A stretch of DNA of 64,000 bases, from NCBI RefSeq assembly GCF_900090285.1, contig NZ_LT607754.1:1798001-1862000 (forward strand). Reading direction: 5' to 3'. Position numbers and translations under genes: made by a program. Positions within the stretch are counted from its first letter, which is position 1; each line of letters starts with the position of its first letter. This document shows, piece by piece, positions 7,716 to 14,742 of this stretch. The notes under the pieces are model-generated. The model saw only the letters and a list, made by a program, of their open reading frames with translations. It searched no databases and was not told the DNA's origin. This DNA is from Micromonospora inositola (GTDB lineage: Bacteria > Actinomycetota > Actinomycetes > Mycobacteriales > Micromonosporaceae).

Positions 7716-9572
7716 TCAGAAGGCCTCCTCCGGGAGGTCCATGATCTCCAGGTCGGCGCCCTCGATGATCCGCCGATCGGCACCGATGCGGGGCAGCACC
7801 TCGCGGGCGAAGAACCGGGCGGCGGCCACCTTGCCGGTGTAGAACGCCTTGTCGGCGGCGGAAACCTCGCCGGCCAGCGCCTTCAGCGCCACGTCCGCCT
7901 GCTTCTGCAGCAGCCAGCCGACCACCAGGTCGCCGATCGCCAGCAGGAAACGGCGGCTGCTCAGGCCGACCTTGTAGAGGCTGCGCGCGTCGCCGCTCTG
8001 CGCCTCGGCCAGCCAGCCGGTCATCACGCCGAGGATGTTCTGGATCTCGGCGAGCGCCTTGCCGAGCGCCTGCCGCTCCTCCTTGAGCTGGCCGTTGCCG
8101 GCCTCGGAGGCGATGAACTCCTGGATCTCGCCGGCGACCGCCATCAGGGCCTTGCCGTTGTCCCGGACGATCTTCCGGAAGATCAGGTCGAGGCTCTGGA
8201 TCGCCGTGGTGCCCTCGTACAGGGTGTCGATCTTGGCGTCCCGGACGTACTGCTCCAGCGGGTAGTCCTGGAGGAAGCCGGAGCCGCCGAAGGTCTGCAG
8301 CGACTCGTGGCCGAGCAGCTCGTACGCCCGCTCCGAGCCGACGCCCTTGACCAGCGGCAGGAGCAGATCGTTGACCCGCTTCGCCAGCTTGATGGCCTTC
8401 TCGTCGCCGGCCGCCTCGGCGATGGCGACCTTGTCCTGCCAGGAGGCGGTGTAGCAGACCAGCGCCCGGAGGCCCTCGGCGTACGACTTCTGCAGCAGCA
8501 GCGAGCGGCGCACGTCGGGGTGGTGGGTGATGGTCACCCGGGGGGCGGTCTTGTCGGTCTGCTGGACCAGGTCGGCGCCCTGCACCCGGTTCTTGGCGTA
8601 CTCCAGGGCGTTGAGGTAGCCGGTGGAGAGGGTGGCGATCGCCTTGGTGCCGACCATCATCCGGGCGTACTCGATGATCATGAACATCTGCCGGATGCCG
8701 TCGTGCTTCTCGCCGAGCAGCCAGCCCTTGGCCGGTACGCCGTGCTCGCCGAAGGTCACCTCGCAGGTGTTGGAGACCTTCAGGCCCATCTTGTGCTCGA
8801 CGTTGGTGGCGAAGACGCCGTTGCGCTCGCCCAGCTCGCCGGTGTTCTCGTCGAAGTGGTACTTCGGCACGACGAAGAGGGAGAGTCCCTTGGTGCCCGC
8901 GCCGCCGACGCCCTCGACGCCGACCGGACGGGCCAGCACGTAGTGGACGATGTTGCCGCTCAGGTCGTGCTCACCCGAGGTGATGAAGCGCTTGACGCCC
9001 TCGATGTGCCACGAGCCGTCCGGCTGCTGGATGGCCCGGGTCCGACCGGCGCCGACGTCCGAGCCGGCGTCCGGCTCGGTGAGCACCATGGTGGAGCCCC
9101 ACTGCTTGTCGATGAAGAGCTTGGCCCACTTCTGCTGCTGCTCCGTGCCCTCGACGTGCAGCACGTGCGCGAAGGACGGGCCGGAGGCGTACATCCAGAT
9201 CGGGGCGTTGGCGCCGAGCACCATCTCGGCCAGCGACCACCAGAGGGCACGCGGGGCGTTGGTGCCGCCGAGCGCCTCGGGGAGGTCCAACCGCCAGAAC
9301 TCGGAGTCCATGAACGCCTGGAACGACTTCTTGAACGACTCCGGCAGCGGCGCGGTGTGCGTCGCCGGGTCAAACACCGGCGGGTTGCGGTCGCTGTCCG
9401 TGTAGCTGGCGGCCAGGTCCTCGCGGGCCAGGCGGTCGACCTCGGAGAGGAAGCTGCGGGCGGTGTCGACGTCCAGGTCGGTGTACGGCGCCTGGCCGAA
9501 CGTCCGGTCCGCCCCGAAGACCTCGAACAGGTTGAACTCGAGATCCCGAAGGTTGCTCTTGTAGTGGGTCAT
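7716..9572 (-). CDS. Acyl-CoA dehydrogenase, FadE5-like large type
   Basis: 618 aa, matching the roughly 600-residue FadE5 type, which has an extra C-terminal domain compared with ordinary 380-residue enzymes. It begins [20 protein letters not shown], typical of that group. Visible motifs are the FAD/substrate loop [34 protein letters not shown], and [12 protein letters not shown] with the catalytic-base glutamate. It catalyses the first oxidation of fatty acyl-CoA beta-oxidation and passes electrons to ETF. An inverted repeat lies 24 bases before the start codon. Confidence 0.93.
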   Translation of the reverse strand: MTHYKSNLRDLEFNLFEVFGADRTFGQAPYTDLDVDTARSFLSEVDRLAREDLAASYTDSDRNPPVFDPATHTAPLPESFKKSFQAFMDSEFWRLDLPEALGGTNAPRALWWSLAEMVLGANAPIWMYASGPSFAHVLHVEGTEQQQKWAKLFIDKQWGSTMVLTEPDAGSDVGAGRTRAIQQPDGSWHIEGVKRFITSGEHDLSGNIVHYVLARPVGVEGVGGAGTKGLSLFVVPKYHFDENTGELGERNGVFATNVEHKMGLKVSNTCEVTFGEHGVPAKGWLLGEKHDGIRQMFMIIEYARMMVGTKAIATLSTGYLNALEYAKNRVQGADLVQQTDKTAPRVTITHHPDVRRSLLLQKSYAEGLRALVCYTASWQDKVAIAEAAGDEKAIKLAKRVNDLLLPLVKGVGSERAYELLGHESLQTFGGSGFLQDYPLEQYVRDAKIDTLYEGTTAIQSLDLIFRKIVRDNGKALMAVAGEIQEFIASEAGNGQLKEERQALGKALAEIQNILGVMTGWLAEAQSGDARSLYKVGLSSRRFLLAIGDLVVGWLLQKQADVALKALAGEVSAADKAFYTGKVAAARFFAREVLPRIGADRRIIEGADLEIMDLPEEAF

Positions 9573-9596
9573 GCTCGCTGGCCCCGCTTCCGGACA

Positions 9597-9614
9597 GGTT
9601 ACCGATCAGTAACC
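9597..9614. promoter_or_regulatory. Operator-like inverted repeat before acyl-CoA dehydrogenase
   Basis: GGTTACCGATCAGTAACC: 6-base arms GGTTAC/GTAACC with a 6-base spacer, 24 bases upstream of the ATG. Fifteen of 18 bases match a palindrome at 46451-46468 upstream of the EtfD-like gene. It is probably a repressor site, of the kind used by TetR-type fatty-acid regulators. The regulator itself is not in the window. Confidence 0.6.
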
Positions 9615-9685
9615 CCGACTGTATTACTCGCGGGTAGCGATCGACAAGCCGATCCACCAAGTGACAGCGATTACACACTTCCAGT

Positions 9686-9775
9686 TCAGTTTCCGGCCAG
9701 CGCGGCGGCCCCGGAGAAGCCGGTGGCGGCCACTGCCAGGACGGTCACGACGACGTACGCGATGTGCGTGTCCAC
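9686..9775 (-). pseudogene. N-terminal fragment resembling a DoxX-type membrane protein
   Basis: A GTG at 9775 opens a 29-residue frame (DTHIAYVVVTVLAVAATGFSG) that looks like the first membrane helix of small DoxX-like proteins, then stops at 9686. None of the following frames continues a DoxX fold. It lies 11 bases after the end of the NAD(P)-binding gene on the same strand, a common place for such a partner. It is most simply a remnant left by deletion; a genuine 29-residue peptide is less likely. Confidence 0.4.
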
Positions 9776-9786
9776 TCCGGTTCGGA

Positions 9787-10455
9787 TCAGTTGGCGATGC
9801 CGACGGTCTGCCCGACCGACTCCGGCCGGTCGAGCAGGTGGCGCATGGCGTGGGCGACGTCGGCCCGGGAGACGGTGAGCCCGCCCCGCACGTTGCACCC
9901 GTACGCGGTCCGGTAGGTGCCGGTCAGCGGCCGGTCGGTCAGCCGGGGCGGACGCACCACCGTCCAGTCGAGCCCACTGTCCCGCAAGACCTCCTCCATC
10001 AGCGCCAGGTCGGCGTAGTGCCGGCGCAGCACCCGCCTGATCGCCGGCCCGAGCAGGTACCGCATCAGGGGGCCGTCGCCCGGGTCGCGCCTCGGCGGGT
10101 GCGGCCGGCCGGGGGACGGGACCGTGCCCACCGGCGCGGCGCTGACCACGACGATCCGGCGTACGCCGCCGGTGGTCATCGCCTCGATCACGGCCCGGGT
10201 GCCCCGGGTGGCGATGCCGGCGTCGGCCGCCGAGCGGGGGCCGAGGCCGGACAGGACCGCGTCGGCCCCCTCGACCGCGGCGCGCAGCGTGGTCGGGTCG
10301 GCCGTCGCCAGGTCGGCGGCGACCACCCGGACCGGCGCCCCGGCCAGCTTCCCGGGGTCCCGCACCATGGCGGTGGCGTCGTCTCCGGCGGCGACCGCCT
10401 GGTCGACGAGGTGCCGGCCGACACCGCCGGTGGCGCCGACGATCGTGAGCTTCAT
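9787..10455 (-). CDS. NAD(P)-binding oxidoreductase (NmrA/atypical SDR type)
   Basis: 222 aa from the ATG at 10455. The Rossmann glycine motif is VGATGGVG (residues 6-13), and the body follows the NmrA-like/YwnB pattern (DAVLSGLG, RRIVVVSAAP, WTVVRPPRLTD). The classic SDR YxxxK site is not evident, so it may be a redox sensor or a reductase of unknown substrate. It is divergent from a MarR regulator gene and probably controlled by it. Confidence 0.85.
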   Translation of the reverse strand: MKLTIVGATGGVGRHLVDQAVAAGDDATAMVRDPGKLAGAPVRVVAADLATADPTTLRAAVEGADAVLSGLGPRSAADAGIATRGTRAVIEAMTTGGVRRIVVVSAAPVGTVPSPGRPHPPRRDPGDGPLMRYLLGPAIRRVLRRHYADLALMEEVLRDSGLDWTVVRPPRLTDRPLTGTYRTAYGCNVRGGLTVSRADVAHAMRHLLDRPESVGQTVGIAN

Positions 10456-10504
10456 GGAAACGCCTCCTCGCTGTCGACCGCGATCGGCGGCCGGGCCCCG
10501 TAAG

Positions 10505-10555
10505 ATATGGAAACCGTAACAGTTGATACGAGGCTCAAACAATATGGATCCCGTA
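10505..10555. promoter_or_regulatory. Direct repeat in the oxidoreductase/MarR divergent promoter
   Basis: ATATGGAAACCGTA (10505-10518) and ATATGGATCCCGTA (10542-10555) match at 12 of 14 positions and start 37 bases apart. The second overlaps the MarR start codon. The placement suggests autorepression, but a chance coding overlap cannot be excluded. Confidence 0.35.
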
Positions 10556-11032
10556 GAATCTGAGGACTCGCGTCGCCGTCGCCGCACGGCGATCCGGATC
10601 AAGGAGACGATGCGCGAGCTGAACAACCAGCTCGCGCTCCTCAATCACCACGTCGGCGTACGCCTTTCGCTGCGCGACGTGGATTTGGACTGCCTCGACC
10701 TGATCGCCCGGCACGGACCGCTCAGCCCCGGTGCGCTGGCCCGGCGGGCCGGGCTGCACCCGGCGACCATGACCGGCATCCTCGACCGGCTCCAGCGCGG
10801 CGGCTGGATCGTCCGAGAGCGGGACCCGGACGCCACGGACCGCCGGTCGGTCACGGTCCGGGCGCTGCGCGAGCGCAACGCGGAGCTGTACGGCCTGTAC
10901 GCCGGCATGAACAGCGCGATGGACGAGATCTGCGCCGGGTACGACGAGACCCAGCTCGAGGTGATCGCCGACTTCCTCCGCCGGGCCGGCGAGGCGGGCC
11001 GGCGGGCCAGCGACGAGCTGGCCGACGGCTGA
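10544..11032 (+). CDS. MarR family transcriptional regulator
   Basis: 162 aa from the ATG at 10544. A winged helix-turn-helix region covers about residues 45-110: LSPGALARRAGLHPATMTGILDRLQRGGWI, given here as two halves around LHPATMTG, followed by the wing RDPDATDRRSV with its usual D-x-R-R-x. Terminal helices would form the dimer. It is transcribed away from the NAD(P)-binding gene, the typical arrangement for a MarR repressor and its target. Confidence 0.9.
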   Translation: MDPVESEDSRRRRRTAIRIKETMRELNNQLALLNHHVGVRLSLRDVDLDCLDLIARHGPLSPGALARRAGLHPATMTGILDRLQRGGWIVRERDPDATDRRSVTVRALRERNAELYGLYAGMNSAMDEICAGYDETQLEVIADFLRRAGEAGRRASDELADG

Positions 11033-11040
11033 GGGCAGCG

Positions 11041-12264
11041 TCAGCTCTCGGCCGCGCCGACCTCCCAGCTCGGGACGGCGGCGGTCGGGCCGCTGCGCGG
11101 GCCGGTGTACTCCATCAGGACCAGCGCGATGTCGTCGTCCAGCCGGCCGTGCACCCACTCGACCAGGGCGGTCTCCAGCGAGGCGAGGCCGTCGGCGACC
11201 GTGCCGTGACCGAGCAGCCGCCAGGCCCGGTCGGCGGTCGGGAAGAACTCGCCGTCCCGGCGGGCCTCGCCGAGGCCGTCGGTGAAGAGCAGCAGCCGGT
11301 CGCCCGGCTCCAGCCGTTCCACCCGGGGGCGGACCACCGGCATGAAGCCGAGCGGGGGCGCGGGCGCGGGCGGTTCGAGCGGGATCACCGCGCCCCGACG
11401 CAGCAGCAGCGGCGGCGGATGTCCACAGTTGACGATGGTGAGGGTGCCACCCCGCTCCTCGACCAGCGCGGCGGTGACGAAGTCCTCGTCGCCCACGTTG
11501 CGGGCCACCGCCCGGTCCAGGTCGGTCACCACGGCCCGCAGATCCGCCCGCTCGTACGCGACGTGCCGGTAGGAGCCGAGCACGATGCTGGCCAGGCGGA
11601 CCGCGTCCAGCCCCTTGCCCCGGACGTCCCCGATGATCATGCGGACGCCGTACGGGGTGTCCATCGCCTCGTAGAGGTCACCGCCGATCTCGGCGGTGGC
11701 GGTGGAGGAGATGTAGCGGCCGGCCACCGAGAGGGTGCCGACCTGCGGGCCGAGCGGCCGGAGCACCGCTTGCTGGGCCACCGCCGCCAGCTTCGACAGC
11801 TCGGCGATCTGCTCCGCCTGCCGCTGGCGTACCGAGGCGACCGCGGCGGCGATCGCGGTGGCCAGGGCGATCCCGGCGACGTTGACCGCGCTGACCAGCG
11901 ACATGGTCCGCTCGGCGAGGGCGAAGCTGGCGCCGATGACGGTGGCGAGGACACCCACGCCGAGCACCACCCGCCAGGAGGCCAGGGCGGCGGCGAGGAA
12001 CGGTGCGGCGACCATCAGCGCCACGTAGTGCGCCGGCCGACCGTCGGCCAGTTCCACGGCGGAGACGAGTGCGAGCAGCGCGAGGGCCGCGCCGAGGCCG
12101 GCGCGGGATCCGGGACTCAGCGGGCCGCGGCCCGACTGGAAGGGTTGCGTGCGTACACCGGACAGCATGCCTGATGGACGTGAAGCGGTGAATGAACCTG
12201 GCCCGTCGTCCGAGGGTGTTCTGTCCGGCCGGCCCGCCCGGCCGGCCCGATCGCCGTCCGTCAC
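11041..12264 (-). CDS. Membrane-anchored SpoIIE/PP2C-type Ser/Thr phosphatase
   Basis: 407 aa from the GTG at 12264, which lies 4 bases after the stop of the rlpA-like gene; an ATG at 12168 would give a 375-residue form. Membrane segments occupy about residues 50-145, followed by a helical linker and a PPM/SpoIIE catalytic domain (about 175-390) with GGDLYEA, MIIGDVRGKG, LFTDGLGEAR and the terminal DDDIALVLM metal-binding aspartates. Such phosphatases usually act on anti-sigma antagonists. No partner kinase is next to it. Confidence 0.88.
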   Translation of the reverse strand: MTDGDRAGRAGRPDRTPSDDGPGSFTASRPSGMLSGVRTQPFQSGRGPLSPGSRAGLGAALALLALVSAVELADGRPAHYVALMVAAPFLAAALASWRVVLGVGVLATVIGASFALAERTMSLVSAVNVAGIALATAIAAAVASVRQRQAEQIAELSKLAAVAQQAVLRPLGPQVGTLSVAGRYISSTATAEIGGDLYEAMDTPYGVRMIIGDVRGKGLDAVRLASIVLGSYRHVAYERADLRAVVTDLDRAVARNVGDEDFVTAALVEERGGTLTIVNCGHPPPLLLRRGAVIPLEPPAPAPPLGFMPVVRPRVERLEPGDRLLLFTDGLGEARRDGEFFPTADRAWRLLGHGTVADGLASLETALVEWVHGRLDDDIALVLMEYTGPRSGPTAAVPSWEVGAAES

Positions 12265-12268
12265 CCGG

Positions 12269-12898
12269 TCAGCCGAGCACCTCGTACTTGACGGTCACCT
12301 CGCCGAGGTCGACGGAGGCGATCGCCTGGAACGCGGCCCGGGACAGGTCCAGGCAGCGGCCGTCGACGTACGGGCCGCGGTCGTTGATCCGGACGACGAC
12401 CGACTTGCCGTTGGCCGGGTTGGTCACCCGGACCTTCGTGTTGAAGGGCAGCGTCTTGTGGGCGGCGGTCAGCGCGTCCGGGTTGAAGGTCTCCCCGTTG
12501 GCCGTCATCTGCCCCTCGTCGTAGAAGGACGCGCCGCAGGAGCCGCTGTCGACGACCTTGGCCGCCGCGCTGGCGGTCTTCGCCGTGGCGGTCGGCTTCG
12601 GGCTGGCGGTGCGCGCCTTGCTCCGGGAGGCGGCCTGGGTGCGAGTCGCCGTCGGGCTGGGGGTGGCCTTGGGCGTGGGGCTCGGCGCGACGGACGCGCT
12701 GGGCGAGGGGGACGCGGAGCTGGGGGCGAGGCTGCTGGGCAGGCCCTCGGCGACGGCCGGCTCGGGGGCGGCCGAGCCGGAGGTGAGCTGGACCGCGCCC
12801 ACGGTGCCGCCGACGGCGAGCACCACGCCGACCGCCGCGGTGGCCGCGATGCCGGCGGGCGAGGAGAACTTGCGGGTACGGAAGTGCCTACCAGCCAC
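12269..12898 (-). CDS. RlpA-like septal/wall protein with double-psi beta-barrel
   Basis: 209 aa from the GTG at 12898, chosen for an AAAGGA ribosome site 8 bases upstream. A basic N-terminus and a membrane/signal segment (about residues 18-40) precede a Ser/Thr/Pro/Ala-rich linker. The C-terminal DPBB domain begins at GSCGASFYDEGQMTANGE and contains AAHKTLPFNTKVRVTN and the catalytic-type motif RINDRGPYVDGRCLDLS. RlpA domains act as lytic transglycosylases or wall-binding modules. It sits just upstream of the SpoIIE-type phosphatase gene and may be co-transcribed with it. Confidence 0.88.
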   Translation of the reverse strand: MAGRHFRTRKFSSPAGIAATAAVGVVLAVGGTVGAVQLTSGSAAPEPAVAEGLPSSLAPSSASPSPSASVAPSPTPKATPSPTATRTQAASRSKARTASPKPTATAKTASAAAKVVDSGSCGASFYDEGQMTANGETFNPDALTAAHKTLPFNTKVRVTNPANGKSVVVRINDRGPYVDGRCLDLSRAAFQAIASVDLGEVTVKYEVLG

Positions 12899-12940
12899 CG
12901 GCCCGGTCCTTTCGTCAGCTGAACAAACCGGCTCGGACCG

Positions 12941-12967
12941 TAACGAGAGAAGTACTTCCGAAGTCAA
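12941..12967 (-). promoter_or_regulatory. Candidate promoter of the rlpA-like gene with internal palindrome
   Basis: On the minus strand a TTGACT -35-like hexamer (12962-12967) is followed by the 10-bp palindrome GAAGTACTTC (12949-12958) in the spacer and by TTACGGT. A repressor could bind the palindrome. This is inferred from motifs only. Confidence 0.35.
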
Positions 12968-13103
12968 CGTGATCATGGTGGTATGCCCATATTTACCCTG
13001 ATACGTGTAGCCGGTCAGCCTGGCCCCGATGGCCGATCGGAGGAATGATCGCTGGCCATGGCCCGTCCGGCATCGCCTGGCGTCGGTGTCCGAGGATGGG
13101 ACG

Positions 13104-13646
13104 GTGCTGAGCGAACGCCTCGTCGAGCTGTTCCGCTGGGTCGATCCCGGTCCGGGGAGCGACCACCTGGTCAGCGACGTCTCCGGCTGGTGGCGGGACC
13201 CGGAGGTGCTGGTCGCCCTCGGTCCGGCCCTGGTGGCGCCCTTCCGGCCCGCCCACCCGACGGTGGTGCTCGCCCCGGCGGTGACCGGGCTGCTGCTCGG
13301 GCCGCTGGCCGCGACCGCGCTCGGGGTGGGCTTCGTGCCGGCGTACAAGACGGGTGACGGGCGGCTCCCGGCCGGCGCGGTCAGCTGGGCGCAGAGCCCG
13401 CCCGACTTCCGGGGCCGACGGGTCACCCTCGGGATCCGGGACCGCCACCTCGGCCCGGGTGACCGGGTGCTGCTCGTGGACGACTGGGTGGCCACCGGCG
13501 CCCAACTGCGCGCGCTGCACGACCTCTGCGCGGCCCGCGGCGCCGAGGTGGTCGGCACCGCCGCCGTGGTCGCCGACTGCCCGCCGGAAGTGACCGCCGA
13601 GCTGGGCGTCCGCGCCCTGGTCGACGCCGCCCGCCTCCTCGCCTGA
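13104..13646 (+). CDS. Phosphoribosyltransferase-like protein (Apt type)
   Basis: 180 aa from the GTG at 13104, preceded by CGAGGA with a 7-base gap; in-frame starts at 13029 and 13086 are possible. The type I PRTase signature is VLLVDDWVATGAQL, and the fold resembles adenine phosphoribosyltransferase, with a less conserved pyrophosphate loop. The substrate is not certain, and the protein may be a paralogue rather than the housekeeping Apt. Confidence 0.8.
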   Translation: MLSERLVELFRWVDPGPGSDHLVSDVSGWWRDPEVLVALGPALVAPFRPAHPTVVLAPAVTGLLLGPLAATALGVGFVPAYKTGDGRLPAGAVSWAQSPPDFRGRRVTLGIRDRHLGPGDRVLLVDDWVATGAQLRALHDLCAARGAEVVGTAAVVADCPPEVTAELGVRALVDAARLLA

Positions 13647-13700
13647 CAAGGCGGGTCCGCGCTTGACCTCAAGCGCGATTGAGGTCCGACGATCATCGGC

Positions 13701-14720
13701 ATGGACGACGGAATCCTGGACGAGGCGTACCAGCGGCTGCACCGGACCGGCCCGGAGTTCGAGGGCTGGCTCTCCAACCACGGTCCGATGGCGGTCGAGG
13801 CACTGGTGCGGCACGGGCACGGCACACGGGTGCATCGCTGGCTGGACGACTACCTGCGCCGCCTCGACGAGCTGCCTCGCGGCCTGCGGCCGATCGACGA
13901 CTGGCGGGCGGCGCTCGGCGACCCGAAACGGGCCGGCGACTGGCTCGCCCACTTCGACCGCGAGCTGCGTGAACGCCCCTGGCGGGAGGTGCTCGGCGCC
14001 TGGTGGCCCCGGCTGCTGCCGGGGATCGCCGCCGGCGCCACCCACGGGGTGATCCGGGTCGGGCACGCCGTCCGGGTGCTGCTCAGCGACGGCGCCGGAG
14101 CGGACCGCCTGGCCGAACTGGGTCAGGCGCTCGGCTACTGGGCCGCCCGGTGGCAGCCGGTGCCCGGGGCCGGCCCGCTCACCGGCCGGGCGGACGTGCC
14201 GGCCGCGTTGGCCGGGGTGCCCCGGATCGCCGAGCAGAGGGGCGGGATCCGGGAGCGGCTGGGCCGGCTGCCCGACGTACCGGAGTGGCCTGGCGCGGTG
14301 ACGGCGCTCCGCCCGCCGACCACCCCGGCGGAGGCCGAGCGGGCCCTCACCGACCTGGTGCACCGGGCGAGCCTGGACTACCTCCGGTTCGGGCACGCCA
14401 ACCCGGTCATGCTGGTGCACGCGGTGACCGCGCCGACCGCGGTGCTGCGTACCCTGCACGCTCTCGATCCGGGGCTCTGGGCGCCGAGCCTCACCGCGGC
14501 CTGGTCGGCCACGGCGGCGGTGACCGCGGTGTACGCCGCGCCGAAGCCGGCCTCCCTGCCGGCGGTCGCGTCCGGCTCCCCGGCGGAGGTGTTCGCCCGG
14601 GCCGCCCGGCACGGCGACGCGCACGTGGTCAAGATGGCCGACGCGGTGCTCGACGCGCACGCCGCGACCGGCGACGAACGGGTCCTGACGGCCGCCGGCT
14701 ACGCCGGTCAGCTGATCTGA
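13701..14720 (+). CDS. Questin oxidase-like protein (DUF4243/AflY type)
   Basis: 339 aa from the ATG at 13701. The N-terminal pattern LSNHGPMAVEALVRHG and the later ATHGVIRVGHAVR and FGHANPVMLVHAVT are characteristic of the questin oxidase/AflY family, whose fungal members catalyse Baeyer-Villiger-type ring opening in polyketide pathways. The histidines in these motifs are probably the working residues. No polyketide genes are nearby, so the bacterial role is unknown. Confidence 0.8.
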   Translation: MDDGILDEAYQRLHRTGPEFEGWLSNHGPMAVEALVRHGHGTRVHRWLDDYLRRLDELPRGLRPIDDWRAALGDPKRAGDWLAHFDRELRERPWREVLGAWWPRLLPGIAAGATHGVIRVGHAVRVLLSDGAGADRLAELGQALGYWAARWQPVPGAGPLTGRADVPAALAGVPRIAEQRGGIRERLGRLPDVPEWPGAVTALRPPTTPAEAERALTDLVHRASLDYLRFGHANPVMLVHAVTAPTAVLRTLHALDPGLWAPSLTAAWSATAAVTAVYAAPKPASLPAVASGSPAEVFARAARHGDAHVVKMADAVLDAHAATGDERVLTAAGYAGQLI

Positions 14721-14742
14721 CGCGCTGCCCGGCCGGGTCGGC

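Noticed and set aside
12899..13825. Extension of the RlpA-like gene to a start at 13825
   Set aside because: The extra part is antisense to another gene; the GTG at 12898 has a strong ribosome site and is followed by a signal segment.
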